Shown piece by piece: positions 45,178 to 55,164 of a stretch of DNA of 64,000 nucleotides. Origin of the DNA: an unidentified eubacterium SCB49. Lineage in GTDB: Bacteria > Bacteroidota > Bacteroidia > Flavobacteriales > Flavobacteriaceae. Where the stretch lies: assembly GCA_000170815.1 (NCBI GenBank), contig ABCO01000006.1, positions 158,669 through 222,668 of the forward strand, written 5' to 3'. Position 1 is the first letter of the stretch; every line of letters starts with the position of its first letter. The position numbers and the translations under genes are program-made. The notes below the pieces were generated by a model that saw nothing but the letters and a program-made list of their open reading frames with translations, had not been told where the DNA came from and searched no databases.

Positions 45178-46254
45178 ATGTTAAGCATTCTCGATAAATA
45201 TATTTTGAAAAAATACTTAGGAACCTTCGGGCTCCTAATGTTACTTTTTATACCTATTGGGATTACGGTGCATTTAGCAGAGAAAATTGATAAGATTTTA
45301 GATAATGAGGTTCCTTTTAACGCTGTAGCTATTTACTTTTTAGAGTTTACAGTTTATTTTGCTAATCTATTATTTCCACTCTTTTTATTTCTGTCTGTTA
45401 TTTGGTTTACATCCAAGTTGGCAAATAACACAGAGGTTATCGCTTTTTTAAGTAGTGGTGTTTCTTATTATAGATTTTTAAGACCTTTTATGATAGGAGC
45501 AACAATTATTTTTGTCTTAGGTTTAGGCTTGACGTTGTATTTAGCACCATTAGCAAGTACCGGTTATAATGAGTTTACTTATAAGTATTTAGTGCGAAAA
45601 AAAGATAGAGACAAAGGCAATATATTTAGGCAGATTAATGATAATGACTATATTTATGTGAGTTATTTTAATACACTAGATAACTCTGGTTCACACTTTA
45701 CTTTAGAGCATTTTGAAGAAGAAAAGTTGGTGTATAAAATTTCTGCAAATAGAATACGATATAATGAAAAAGACAGCACCTATACTTTACAATCGTATAA
45801 AAAACGTACCATAGGTGTAAATGATGATATATTAGAAAGCCGTGCCAGTTTAGACACAACCTTCTCGTTTAAGCTAGAAGATCTTACTCCTGTAAAATAT
45901 ATAGCAGAAACGCTTAATTACTCAAAACTTAATAGTTACATTGAACAAGAAAAAGAAAGAGGTTCGTCATATATAAATAGATATGTCTTAGAAAAGTACA
46001 AGCGATTTAGTATTCCTTTTTCGGTGTTTATTTTAACCATTATAGCTGTATCGGTATCTTCTGTGAAACGCCGTGGAGGGATGGGGGCAAACCTTGCTAT
46101 TGGTATTGGAATAGGAATGATATTTGTCTTTTTTGATAAAATATTTGGTACACTAGCCCAGCAAAGTGATTTTTCTCCGCTAGTGGCTACGTGGTTTCCT
46201 AATGTGATCTTCGCTATATTAGCAATATACTTATTGCGCAATGCAAAACGATAA
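45178..46254 (+). CDS. LptF/LptG-type LPS export permease
   Basis: A 358-residue YjgP/YjgQ-family inner-membrane protein with three N-terminal and three C-terminal transmembrane helices around a periplasmic beta-jellyroll (about 130-270). It begins ILDKYILKKYLGTFGLLML, the LptG-like start. In the LptB2FGC complex it extracts LPS from the inner membrane. Only one such gene is here, so its partner must be elsewhere. The last 14 bases overlap the EamA gene start. Confidence 0.92.
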   Translation: MLSILDKYILKKYLGTFGLLMLLFIPIGITVHLAEKIDKILDNEVPFNAVAIYFLEFTVYFANLLFPLFLFLSVIWFTSKLANNTEVIAFLSSGVSYYRFLRPFMIGATIIFVLGLGLTLYLAPLASTGYNEFTYKYLVRKKDRDKGNIFRQINDNDYIYVSYFNTLDNSGSHFTLEHFEEEKLVYKISANRIRYNEKDSTYTLQSYKKRTIGVNDDILESRASLDTTFSFKLEDLTPVKYIAETLNYSKLNSYIEQEKERGSSYINRYVLEKYKRFSIPFSVFILTIIAVSVSSVKRRGGMGANLAIGIGIGMIFVFFDKIFGTLAQQSDFSPLVATWFPNVIFAILAIYLLRNAKR

Positions 46255-47137
46255 ATTACTCAACTATCTACATCTCCATTTTATAATATTTATTTGGGGG
46301 TTTACCGCTGTACTTGGGGCGCTCATCACTATAGAGGCGATTCCTTTAGTATGGTTTAGAATGCTAATTGCAAGTGTATTGATCCTTTTTTGGGTACTTC
46401 TGAAACGTTATAAACTGAAATTTAAGCTAAAAACCATAGCTGGGTTTTTCTTAGCAGGACTTATAATAGCATTACATTGGTTGGCCTTTTTTAGTGCTAT
46501 TAAAGAGTCAAATGTTTCTATTACGTTAGCAATTATGTCTACCGGTGCTTTTTTTACCGCTTTTTTAGAGCCTTTGCTATATAAAAGAAGAATTATCTGG
46601 TATGAAGTGCTTTTTGGACTTATTGTGGTTGTTGGGTTGTATATTATCTTTCAAGCTAGTGGAGATTATTTTTGGGGAATTGTTCTAGCACTTACGTCGT
46701 CTTTTTTAGGGGCGTTATTCTCAGTGATAAATGGAAAATTTGCAATAAAATATAATGCCTCTGTTATCTCCTTTTATGAGCTCTTTTTTGGCATGTTATG
46801 TATAACAGCTTATCTGTTTTATGCACAGCACTTTTCCGAAGCCTTTTTTACCCTTCCTTTAATGGATTGGGTGTACCTTTTTATACTGGCATCTGCTTGT
46901 ACTGCTTATGCTTTTATTGCTTCTGTACATGTAATGAAATGGATTAGCCCGTATACTGTAATGCTTACCATTAATATGGAGCCAGTTTATGGTATTTTAT
47001 TAGCGTTATGGATCTTAGGTGATAAAGAATATATGAGTCCGCAATTTTACATGGGCGCTGGTATTATTATAGCTACCGTGATTTGTAATGGAATAATAAA
47101 AACTCGTAGCACTAGAAAATCAAAAGAGATGTTATAG
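46241..47137 (+). CDS. EamA-type drug/metabolite transporter
   Basis: A 298-residue permease with ten transmembrane helices arranged as two EamA repeats (FIIFIWGFTAVLGALIT..., FFGMLC...). DMT transporters export amino acids or metabolites; substrate unknown. Overlaps the upstream LPS permease gene by 14 bases, so it should be co-translated with it. Confidence 0.9.
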   Translation: MQNDKLLNYLHLHFIIFIWGFTAVLGALITIEAIPLVWFRMLIASVLILFWVLLKRYKLKFKLKTIAGFFLAGLIIALHWLAFFSAIKESNVSITLAIMSTGAFFTAFLEPLLYKRRIIWYEVLFGLIVVVGLYIIFQASGDYFWGIVLALTSSFLGALFSVINGKFAIKYNASVISFYELFFGMLCITAYLFYAQHFSEAFFTLPLMDWVYLFILASACTAYAFIASVHVMKWISPYTVMLTINMEPVYGILLALWILGDKEYMSPQFYMGAGIIIATVICNGIIKTRSTRKSKEML

Positions 47138-47153
47138 AAACGATTACAATAGT

Positions 47154-47161
47154 TATATTTG
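47154..47161 (+). promoter_or_regulatory. -7 promoter element of accA
   Basis: TATATTTG 33 bases before the accA ATG; no well-placed TTG upstream. Confidence 0.45.
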
Positions 47162-47193
47162 TAGCTTATACAAACCAAAAAATATAAGATACT

Positions 47194-48147
47194 ATGGAAT
47201 ATCTTGAGTTTGAACTTCCTATTAAAGAGTTACAAGAACAGTACGAGAAAGCCTGCCAGATAGGCGCAGACAGTGAGGTAGATGTAAGTAATACTTGTAA
47301 ACAAATAGAGAAGAAACTAAAAGACACTAAAAAAGATATATATAAGAATTTAACTCCTTGGCAGCGTGTTTTACTATCACGTCATCCTAATCGTCCTTAT
47401 ACTATGGACTATATAAATGCCATGTGTGGAGATTCTTTTTTAGAATTACACGGAGATCGTAATTTTAAAGATGACAAAGCAATGGTTGGTGGTCTAGGTA
47501 AAATAGGAGACCAAACTTACATGTTTGTTGGACAACAAAAAGGTTTTAACACAAAAACACGCCAGTATAGAAATTTTGGTATGGCAAATCCTGAAGGATA
47601 TCGTAAGGCTTTACGTCTTATGAAATCTGCAGAAAAGTTTAACCTTCCAGTAGTTTGTTTAGTAGATACACCAGGAGCTTATCCAGGTGTTGAAGCAGAA
47701 GAAAGAGGACAAGGAGAGGCGATTGCGCGTAATATTCTTGAAATGACCCGCTTAAAAGTACCTATTATCATTGTAATTATAGGAGAAGGAGCTAGTGGTG
47801 GAGCATTAGGAATAGGTGTAGGTGATCGCGTGTTAATGCTAGAAAATACTTGGTACTCTGTAATATCTCCAGAAAGCTGTTCTTCTATTTTATGGAAAAG
47901 TTGGGAGTACAAAGAACAAGCAGCAGATGCTTTAAAGCTTACTGCTACAGACATGAAAAAACAAAAACTCATAGATTTAATTGTTAAAGAACCTTTAGGT
48001 GGAGCACATAGTGATCGACCTACTACATTTAAAACAGTTGCAGCTGCTATTGAGAAAGAATATGCTGCTTTAAAAGACTTATCACCAAGTGATCTTGTAG
48101 AAAAAAGAATGGAAAAATATTCTGAAATGGGAGTCTTCAAAGGATAA
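47194..48147 (+). CDS. accA: Acetyl-CoA carboxylase carboxyltransferase subunit alpha
   Basis: A 317-residue subunit with the crotonase-like carboxyltransferase fold. Signatures are [62 protein letters not shown] and the [12 protein letters not shown] oxyanion segment. With AccD it moves the carboxyl group from biotin to acetyl-CoA. Separate accA is usual in bacteria; accD is not in the window. Confidence 0.97.
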   Translation: MEYLEFELPIKELQEQYEKACQIGADSEVDVSNTCKQIEKKLKDTKKDIYKNLTPWQRVLLSRHPNRPYTMDYINAMCGDSFLELHGDRNFKDDKAMVGGLGKIGDQTYMFVGQQKGFNTKTRQYRNFGMANPEGYRKALRLMKSAEKFNLPVVCLVDTPGAYPGVEAEERGQGEAIARNILEMTRLKVPIIIVIIGEGASGGALGIGVGDRVLMLENTWYSVISPESCSSILWKSWEYKEQAADALKLTATDMKKQKLIDLIVKEPLGGAHSDRPTTFKTVAAAIEKEYAALKDLSPSDLVEKRMEKYSEMGVFKG

Positions 48148-48170
48148 TAGCAGTCATAACAGTACTTTAA

Positions 48171-48201
48171 AAAATCTGAAGTTTATGCTTCAGATTTTTT
48201 T
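48171..48201 (+). terminator. Intrinsic terminator of accA
   Basis: Perfect 11-bp stem AAAATCTGAAG / CTTCAGATTTT with loop TTTATG and a T-run. Confidence 0.88.
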
Positions 48202-48314
48202 GTACCTTATTAACAATATTTTACACTTATCAACAGTTCATGTGTTAATGAATGGTTGATATCCACAGAGGTGTTTTACGCCTAAAATTCAAACCTAATA
48301 CTTACTTTCGTCGT

Positions 48315-49868
48315 ATGGAACAAGTAAAATCATCACCCTCTTTTAAAAAGCGCTCAACCCCAGTAGTTTCACTGGAAAAAGGAAAAATACCACCACAAGC
48401 AACTGAGCTTGAGGAAGTTGTGCTTGGAGCGATGATGATCGATAAAAAAGGGGTGGATGATGTGATAGACATTTTAAGCTCTGATGTTTTTTATAAAGAA
48501 GCACACCAATTCATTTTTGAGGCTATTTACATTCTCTTTAAAGAAGGGTCTCCTGTAGACTTATTAACTGTTTCGGCTCGTTTAAAACAAATGCAAAAAC
48601 TTGATGCTGCAGGTGGTGATTTTTATTTAATTCAATTAACTCAAAAAGTGTCATCATCGGCTCATATTGAGTTCCATTCTAGAATTATTCTTCAAAAATA
48701 TATACAGCGTAGTCTGATTAAGATTTCAAACGAAATTATAGAAGAATCTTACGACGAAACTACAGATGTTTTTGATTTGCTTGACACGGCAGAATCTAAG
48801 CTCTATGAAATAACGCAAGGAAATATTAAGCGATCTTCAGAAACGGCACAACAATTAGTAATTGCCGCAAAAAAGAAAATTGAAGAGATTGCTAACCGTG
48901 AAGGACTTTCTGGAATTCCATCTGGTTTTGAGATGGTAGATAAATTAACCTCTGGATGGCAACCTAGTGATTTAATTATTATCGCTGCTCGTCCAGGTAT
49001 GGGTAAAACCGCGCTAACTTTATCTATGGCTCGAAATGTAGCAGTAGATCATAACATTCCAGTTGCATTTTTCTCATTAGAGATGTCATCTGTACAGTTG
49101 ATAACGCGTCTAATTTCTTCAGAAACTAAACTTTCTTCAGAAAAGTTAAGAACTGGTAACTTGGAGAAACATGAATGGGAACAATTAAATGTAAGAGTAC
49201 AAGCTTTAGAAAAAGCACCACTATTTATTGATGATACTCCATCGCTATCTATTTTTGATTTACGTGCAAAAGCAAGACGTCTGGCCTCACAGCACGGTAT
49301 TAAATTGATAATGATTGATTACCTGCAGTTAATGACAGCAGGTGGAAATAAAAATGGAGGAAACCGTGAACAAGAGATTTCAACAATTTCTCGTAACCTT
49401 AAAGCACTTGCAAAAGAACTAAACGTACCAGTAATTGCACTGTCTCAATTGTCACGTGCCGTAGAAACTCGTGGAGGAAGTAAACGTCCACTTTTAAGTG
49501 ACCTTCGTGAATCTGGTGCGATCGAGCAAGATGCAGATATTGTGTCGTTTATTTACCGTCCAGAATATTACAAAATTGAAGAATGGGATGATGATGAGCA
49601 CTCACCAACTGATGGCCAAGCAGAGTTTATCATTGCTAAACACCGTAACGGTGGTCTCGACGAAATTCGTTTAAAGTTTATCGGTCATTTAGGTAGATTT
49701 GAAAACCTAGAAAACTTTAACTATATGCCAACAGAACTGCACTCGAGTATGAATGATGCAGCAAATGATGATACTCTTAAAACAGCAAATTTCCCCTCTG
49801 CAGATGAAGCTTTTGGTAGTGCGATGAACAACGATCTTAGTTCAGGTGACGATGAGGTTCCTTTTTAA
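48315..49868 (+). CDS. dnaB: Replicative DNA helicase DnaB
   Basis: A 517-residue hexameric helicase that unwinds DNA at the replication fork. An N-terminal primase-binding domain (ATELEEVVLGAMMIDKKGVDD) leads to a RecA-like motor with Walker A ARPGMGKTALTLS, Walker B KLIMIDYLQLM, the motif-H3 SQLSRAVETRGG and the arginine-finger segment KHRNGGLDEIRLKF. The C-terminus ends DDEVPF. ATG 48315 (MEQVKSSPS) is preferred over the longer frame from 48252. Confidence 0.97.
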   Translation: MEQVKSSPSFKKRSTPVVSLEKGKIPPQATELEEVVLGAMMIDKKGVDDVIDILSSDVFYKEAHQFIFEAIYILFKEGSPVDLLTVSARLKQMQKLDAAGGDFYLIQLTQKVSSSAHIEFHSRIILQKYIQRSLIKISNEIIEESYDETTDVFDLLDTAESKLYEITQGNIKRSSETAQQLVIAAKKKIEEIANREGLSGIPSGFEMVDKLTSGWQPSDLIIIAARPGMGKTALTLSMARNVAVDHNIPVAFFSLEMSSVQLITRLISSETKLSSEKLRTGNLEKHEWEQLNVRVQALEKAPLFIDDTPSLSIFDLRAKARRLASQHGIKLIMIDYLQLMTAGGNKNGGNREQEISTISRNLKALAKELNVPVIALSQLSRAVETRGGSKRPLLSDLRESGAIEQDADIVSFIYRPEYYKIEEWDDDEHSPTDGQAEFIIAKHRNGGLDEIRLKFIGHLGRFENLENFNYMPTELHSSMNDAANDDTLKTANFPSADEAFGSAMNNDLSSGDDEVPF

Positions 49869-49898
49869 AATTTAAAATATAATTTTTATATAAGAATC

Positions 49899-49941
49899 AT
49901 GACAGTGTTCTCAACTTTGAGAATATCTGTCATTTTTTTTA
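49899..49941 (+). terminator. Intrinsic terminator of dnaB
   Basis: Stem ATGACAG..TTCTCAA / TTGAGAA..CTGTCAT with an internal bulge and an eight-T run. Confidence 0.8.
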
Positions 49942-50114
49942 TACTCAAATTTAGCCGTAAAGTGTTTTTGGTGTCTATTTAAAAAATCATCAAAACTTTA
50001 GAGCTAGTCTAAAACTGTTTTTCTGTAGAAAATCTCAAAGACATCTTTACTTTGGCTTAAATTTTGTCTGTATCTTAGCAAAAGAATGATGCTTTAATTT
50101 TGAGCATCTTTAAA

Positions 50115-51383
50115 ATGCGATACATGACTCGATTGATTTTATTAGTGCTCTTCCTATTTTATGGATTTCAAGCAAGTGCCTCATACTTGCTTATCCCAAT
50201 GGATGCAGACACCCAAAAAGAACACTTAAAAGCTTACGGAATTACCTATTGGTCACTAGATCGTCAGGTAAAAGTAAAATGGTTACTTAATTATAGAGGA
50301 GGATCTTTTTTATTGCCTGATACAGAAGATATAAGACGTGAGTGTCAAATAAGAGGTGTTTCGTTCGAAATAATAAGTGATTCAAAAACAGAAGAAATTT
50401 TAGAACTTATTGCTAGCCCTTCTCAAAACATGGAAGCTGTTACTTTAGAAAAAGCTCCTAAGATTGCGGTCTATTCTCCTTTAGGAAATCAACCATGGGA
50501 CGATGCAGTAACTATGGTGTTAACTTATGCCGAAATACCTTATGAAACAATATACGACGAGCAGGTAATGGGCGATGAACTTTTGTTATATGACTGGCTA
50601 CACCTTCATCATGAAGATTTTACAGGACAATATGGTAAGTTTTATAGAGCCTACCGTTCTGCACCTTGGTATATTGAAGAAAAGAAAAAATCTGAATCGC
50701 TGGCTAAAAAAATGGGTTACGCTAAAGTTTCTGAAGCAAAAAGAGATGTGGCTCTAAAAGTGAGAGATTATGTTGTAGGTGGTGGTTTTATGTTTGCGAT
50801 GTGTAGTGCTACAGATAGTTTTGATATTGCACTTGCTGCCGAAGGTGTTGATATTTGCGAGCCTATGTTTGATGGCGATCCTAGTGAGGCTGGTTATCAG
50901 AATAAAATAGATTTTAAAAAGACTTTTGCATTTAAAGATTTTACACTTGAACGTAGCCCAATGGTCTATGAGTTTTCTAGTATAGATATGACTCGTAAAC
51001 GTAAAATACCGAAAGAAACAGATTATTTTACTTTGATGGATTACTCTGCAAAATGGGATCCTATCCCTTGTATGTTGGTGCAAAACCACACTTCACTTGT
51101 AAAAGGTTTTATGGGGCAAACTACATCTTATGAGCCCACAGAAATAAAAAGCAATGTGCTAATTATGGGTGCTAATAAAACCAATGGTGAGGCTCGCTAC
51201 ATTCACGGTATTAAAGGAAAAGGTTTCTTTACTTTTTATGGAGGTCATGATCCAGAAGATTATCAACATAGAGTAGGGGATGCAAAAACTGAACTGGCGC
51301 TCCACCCAAAATCTCCTGGTTATCGTTTGATATTAAATAATGTCTTGTTTCCTGCTGCTAAGAAAAAGAAGCAGAAAACGTGA
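50115..51383 (+). CDS. Exported conserved protein often labelled 'asparagine synthetase B'
   Basis: A 422-residue protein with a signal peptide (about 1-23) and no transmembrane helices after it. Database entries for close relatives are often named asparagine synthetase B, but I see neither the Cys-1 glutaminase nor the SGGxDS synthetase loop. Conserved-looking stretches are ITYWSLDRQVKVKWLLNYRGG, PKIAVYSPLGNQPWDDAVTM, YDWLHLHHEDFTGQYG, GGGFMFAMCSATDSFDIALA and QNHTSLVKGFMGQTTS. The second half has a class I amidotransferase-like or ThuA-like feel (GGGFMFAMCSATD nucleophile-elbow-like). The real activity is unknown. Confidence 0.85.
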   Translation: MRYMTRLILLVLFLFYGFQASASYLLIPMDADTQKEHLKAYGITYWSLDRQVKVKWLLNYRGGSFLLPDTEDIRRECQIRGVSFEIISDSKTEEILELIASPSQNMEAVTLEKAPKIAVYSPLGNQPWDDAVTMVLTYAEIPYETIYDEQVMGDELLLYDWLHLHHEDFTGQYGKFYRAYRSAPWYIEEKKKSESLAKKMGYAKVSEAKRDVALKVRDYVVGGGFMFAMCSATDSFDIALAAEGVDICEPMFDGDPSEAGYQNKIDFKKTFAFKDFTLERSPMVYEFSSIDMTRKRKIPKETDYFTLMDYSAKWDPIPCMLVQNHTSLVKGFMGQTTSYEPTEIKSNVLIMGANKTNGEARYIHGIKGKGFFTFYGGHDPEDYQHRVGDAKTELALHPKSPGYRLILNNVLFPAAKKKKQKT

Positions 51384-51437
51384 TTCATTTACGTGTTAAT
51401 AATTATTTTATGATGATTTCTAGCCAATAAATAATAA

Positions 51438-52277
51438 ATGATGATTAGAAAAATTAATGTATATCTGACTATTGGATACGTATTGGGATTTTTTCTTTTA
51501 CAATCCTGTAGCCAAATTTCTAATAGTAACATCAATTTACTTACAGTGCCTAATGATAGTATTGTTGGAATAGCCTTCGTTGGGGAAAGTAATCATACTG
51601 TTGAATATTCTCCAAAAGGGAATTTTATACAGATTCCTTTTGATTATAACGATTATTGGCATGAGGTGGAACTAAGTAGATTTAATACTAAAATAGATTC
51701 TAAAGAATTTATAAAATTTAAAGATGAAAGACCAGAACATTTTTTGATGTTCGATAGTTTAAATATTGGAGATTACAAGCTAAATTTTATTTCAATATTA
51801 GAAGATACAATAATTAAAAAACTTGCGTTTAAAAGCAACATTGAACTTCGTATACCGAATTCAATTCAAAATTATTATAACAAAAAGGACATCTCAAGTT
51901 TTCCTGAAATAAGTGAAATATTTAAATTAGATACATTACAAATTTATAATGCGAACTTTGATTGTTTCGGAGGTTCGATAATTCTTTATGAATTCTACAA
52001 CAATGAAACTGATGGGTATGTATATAGAAAAAAGCAAAAAGCAGGTGGATATGATAATGAATCAGTAGATGAATGGATTTATCATAACAAAGATGTGAAG
52101 GATAATTTAACAATGTTTGTTGATTACCTTATTGATAAAAATGAAAAACACACAAGACCATGTCCATCCGGTAATATAGAATTTATATTTAGGTTGAAAA
52201 GTAGTAATGAAGTATTTCTTGCGAAAGATTATTACTGCAGTAATAATAATGTATATTTAAGCGATATGTTAAAATGA
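51438..52277 (+). CDS. Hypothetical lipoprotein
   Basis: A 279-residue protein with a lipoprotein signal (FLLQSCSQ, Cys at residue 25). The mature part is rich in Asn, Ile and Asp and has no recognised domain; base composition is more AT-rich than its neighbours, which may indicate acquisition. Paired ATG starts (51438, 51441). Its stop overlaps (ATGA) a short broken frame. Confidence 0.75.
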   Translation: MMIRKINVYLTIGYVLGFFLLQSCSQISNSNINLLTVPNDSIVGIAFVGESNHTVEYSPKGNFIQIPFDYNDYWHEVELSRFNTKIDSKEFIKFKDERPEHFLMFDSLNIGDYKLNFISILEDTIIKKLAFKSNIELRIPNSIQNYYNKKDISSFPEISEIFKLDTLQIYNANFDCFGGSIILYEFYNNETDGYVYRKKQKAGGYDNESVDEWIYHNKDVKDNLTMFVDYLIDKNEKHTRPCPSGNIEFIFRLKSSNEVFLAKDYYCSNNNVYLSDMLK

Positions 52278-52428
52278 AAAATCTTTTCTTTCTACTATTA
52301 TTTATTCTAGATAGGTGAGTGGTAATGTTACCATAGATGAGAATGATACAGAAAAATTTACTTTTGTAAAAAGCACCAATGGGATCATAATAGAGTGCAT
52401 AAAGAAAATAATGAAGAAGATTAAGTAA
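52274..52428 (+). pseudogene. Probable decayed small lipoprotein-like gene
   Basis: ATG at 52274 overlaps the previous stop and starts a signal-peptide-like run MKNLFFLLLFILDR that stops at once (52316). A second phase continues from GTG 52315: SGNVTIDENDTEKF..KKIK to a stop at 52426-52428. It looks like a small exported protein gene split by a frameshift. It may also be chance. Confidence 0.35.
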
Positions 52429-52489
52429 TGTATTTGGTTTAATACCGTAACAATCTTTAATCCAACTACTCATTATCTAAACTCAAAAA

Positions 52490-52987
52490 ATGAAAAAACT
52501 ATTATTTTGCTCGATGCTTGTATTAAACTCCATCGTATTATTTGCTCAAGTTGATAAAACATCAGATTTATTTAAAACTTTAAAAGTCAAAGACAGCTTG
52601 TTGTTCTCTGTTGGCTTTAACACATGTGATGTAAGTCAGTTTGAAAAGTTAATAAGTAATGACTTTGAGTTTTATCACGATACCTCTGGGCTTACAGATT
52701 CTAAAGAAACGTTTGTAACTGGTGTAAGAGAAGGACTTTGTAAAATGGAATATAGGGCTAGTAGAAAATTAGAAGATAGTACATTAGAAGTATTTCCGTT
52801 AAAGAATAATGGTGTTTTATATGGCGCGATACAAAAAGGATTACATCGGTTTTATGCTAAAGAGGAAGACAAAGAAGCATATTTTACAAGCATCGCTTTT
52901 TTTACACACGTGTGGCTATTAGAAGGTGATGAATGGAAATTGAGTAGAATATTAAGTTATGATCATCAAACAGTAGATCGAAAATAG
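52490..52987 (+). CDS. Secreted NTF2-like (DUF4440-type) protein
   Basis: A 165-residue exported protein: signal peptide about 1-19 (LFAQ), then a nuclear-transport-factor-2/SnoaL-like cone fold (FNTCDVSQFEKLISNDFEFYHD..., HVWLLEGDEWKLSRILSYDHQ). Members include ketosteroid-isomerase relatives; substrate unknown. Terminator follows. Confidence 0.85.
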   Translation: MKKLLFCSMLVLNSIVLFAQVDKTSDLFKTLKVKDSLLFSVGFNTCDVSQFEKLISNDFEFYHDTSGLTDSKETFVTGVREGLCKMEYRASRKLEDSTLEVFPLKNNGVLYGAIQKGLHRFYAKEEDKEAYFTSIAFFTHVWLLEGDEWKLSRILSYDHQTVDRK

Positions 52988-53008
52988 AACTTTCCGTATT
53001 CAACAAAA

Positions 53009-53042
53009 AAAATCCCCACTTCGTTAGAGCTGGGGATTTTCT
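53009..53042 (+). terminator. Intrinsic terminator of the NTF2-like gene
   Basis: Stem AAATCCCCA / TGGGGATTT with an imperfect loop, followed by T. Confidence 0.75.
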
Positions 53043-53166
53043 ATTGGGATATTATGTGCAACTTGACTAATTGATTAACTTTGGTGCAGCTACTTATTTT
53101 GAGTTTTTAAATAAAAAGAAAAACCAGAAAGTATGACTATTTGAAGAGGTGCGCTTAACTAGAAAT

Positions 53167-54981
53167 ATGGATAAAACAAAAGCAAAAGAAACAAACATTT
53201 CATTGTTACAACTTTTTAAAAAGCTACTAAACTATGTAAAGCCTTATAAGTTTTTAGTTTTTGGAACATTGTTTCTTACACTAATTGGTTCTTTTTTAGC
53301 ACAGGTTAATGCCTTAACGCTAAAATATGCGGTAGATGAACTAACGGTTTTAAAAAACAATAACAATACGTTACAAGAGGGGTTTACATTGCTTATTACT
53401 ATTTCAGCCATTTTATTGTCTAAAGAATTGGTGTACGCCATTATACAGTATGGACAGAAGTACTATGGTGAAAAAATGAAAATCTACATTTCACGTGATT
53501 TTGCGCAACAAATAGTGGATAAAATTCTCACGTATAAAATGTCTTTTTATAGTTCTTCTGAAAATGAAAGTGGAAAACTACAGACTAGAATAGACCTTGG
53601 TATTTCTAGTTTAACACAATTAGTGAAAATATTTTTTATTGATATACTTCCTCTGTTCTCTATTGCTATTATCGCTTTGTTTTTTATGTTTCAGGCCAAT
53701 GTTTATATAGGTTTAGTAAGTGTAGCAATTATACCTGTGTTTTTTTGGATTAGTAATCTTCAAGCTAAAAAACTCAAAGGCTTTAGACGTAAAATGCGAA
53801 GTTTTAGAGAGACAAGAAACAATGATATTATTAGCTTAATAGGCTCAATTACGGTTATTAAATCTTTTACAAGAGAGAATCTTGAAAGTAAGAAACATGA
53901 AAAAATACAGTTAGATATGACGGAAAATCAAATGAAAACTCGTCGATTGAGTTTTTTATTTGATAGTGTAAAAACGTTTATAGAACAATTTGGGATAGTC
54001 ATCATTATTATAATGACTTCTTATTTTGTGTTAAATGGCACAATGAGTATAGGTGCGATTATGTTTCATATTTTATTATTTAATAACGTGTCGGCTCCTA
54101 TCCGTCAATTACACAAAATTTATGATGAGGTAAATAACGCATTAATTTATTCTGAAGCTTTTTTTGAAATTATTGACGCAGAAAATGAAACAGAATTAAG
54201 TGGAAATTATATTCCTAAGGATAATTTTGAAGGTAAATTTGAAATAAAGAATGTTGATTTTTCATATCCAAATGGAACTAAAGCGCTTTTTGATGTTTCG
54301 ATGGTTATTAAACCTAATACAATTAATGCCTTGGTAGGTTTAAGCGGTGCTGGAAAAAGTACTGTGGTTAATCTACTTGATAAATTTTATGAACCTTCTG
54401 CTGGGACTATTTTTTTAGATGGTGTAGATCTATTAGAGTATGATACAAAGTGGTTGAGAGAAAACATAGGATTAGTATTGCAAAAAAATCATATTTTCAA
54501 CGGAACAATAAAAGAAAATATTATTTATGGTAAAGAAGATGCGACTGAAGAAGAGGTTATAGAAGCAGCTAAAAAGGCGTATATCCATGAGCAGATTATA
54601 AAACTTCCAAAGGGTTATGAATCTAAAGCAACATTACTCTCTGGAGGACAAAAACAACGAGTTTCTATAGCGCGACTGTTTTTAAAAAATCCTCCTATTA
54701 TATTTCTTGATGAACCCACGGCAAGCCTAGATGCCATTGCGACCGAAAATATTAAAAAGAGTTTAGATTCTATTAAAAAAGGGCGTACTGTCATCATTAT
54801 TTCGCATAGTATTTCTCAGATAATTGATGCTGAAAATGTAATCATTTTAGAGAATGGTAGTGTAATTGAACAAGGAACACATAAAGAGCTGTATGATAAT
54901 GAGAGTGCTTATTTTAAGATTTTTAATGCGATGGCAAACAGTCTTAACATAGATAAAATTACAGATACATTAAATGAGTAG
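53167..54981 (+). CDS. ABC exporter (fused membrane and ATPase domains)
   Basis: A 604-residue MsbA/LmrA-like half transporter. Six transmembrane helices span about residues 20-300. The nucleotide-binding domain has Walker A GLSGAGKSTVVN, Q-loop LVLQKNHIFNG, signature LSGGQKQRVSIARLF, Walker B IIFLDEPTASLD and switch His IISHSIS. It exports lipids, peptides or drugs as a homodimer; substrate unknown. ATG 53167 (MDKTKAKETN) preferred to GTG 53149. Stands alone. Confidence 0.94.
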   Translation: MDKTKAKETNISLLQLFKKLLNYVKPYKFLVFGTLFLTLIGSFLAQVNALTLKYAVDELTVLKNNNNTLQEGFTLLITISAILLSKELVYAIIQYGQKYYGEKMKIYISRDFAQQIVDKILTYKMSFYSSSENESGKLQTRIDLGISSLTQLVKIFFIDILPLFSIAIIALFFMFQANVYIGLVSVAIIPVFFWISNLQAKKLKGFRRKMRSFRETRNNDIISLIGSITVIKSFTRENLESKKHEKIQLDMTENQMKTRRLSFLFDSVKTFIEQFGIVIIIIMTSYFVLNGTMSIGAIMFHILLFNNVSAPIRQLHKIYDEVNNALIYSEAFFEIIDAENETELSGNYIPKDNFEGKFEIKNVDFSYPNGTKALFDVSMVIKPNTINALVGLSGAGKSTVVNLLDKFYEPSAGTIFLDGVDLLEYDTKWLRENIGLVLQKNHIFNGTIKENIIYGKEDATEEEVIEAAKKAYIHEQIIKLPKGYESKATLLSGGQKQRVSIARLFLKNPPIIFLDEPTASLDAIATENIKKSLDSIKKGRTVIIISHSISQIIDAENVIILENGSVIEQGTHKELYDNESAYFKIFNAMANSLNIDKITDTLNE

Positions 54982-55094
54982 TTTTTTAGTTTGTCTTATT
55001 AAGGCTCACTAAATTTATCCATGGTTTAATTTATTTTTTTATCTGATCAGTTTTAAAGCCCATCTTACTTGTCTATTCTTATATATGATAAGAC

Positions 55095-55130
55095 AAAAAA
55101 AATCCTTACTTCTATAGAAGTAAGGATTTT
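55095..55130 (-). terminator. Intrinsic terminator of the thrS-infC-rpmI-rplT operon
   Basis: Perfect 14-bp stem AAAATCCTTACTTC / complement with loop TATA. On the minus strand it is followed by T, 35 bases after the rplT stop. It also stops readthrough from the ABC exporter side. Confidence 0.9.
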
Positions 55131-55164
55131 CAATTATTGTGAAATAATATGATTTATAAATGTC

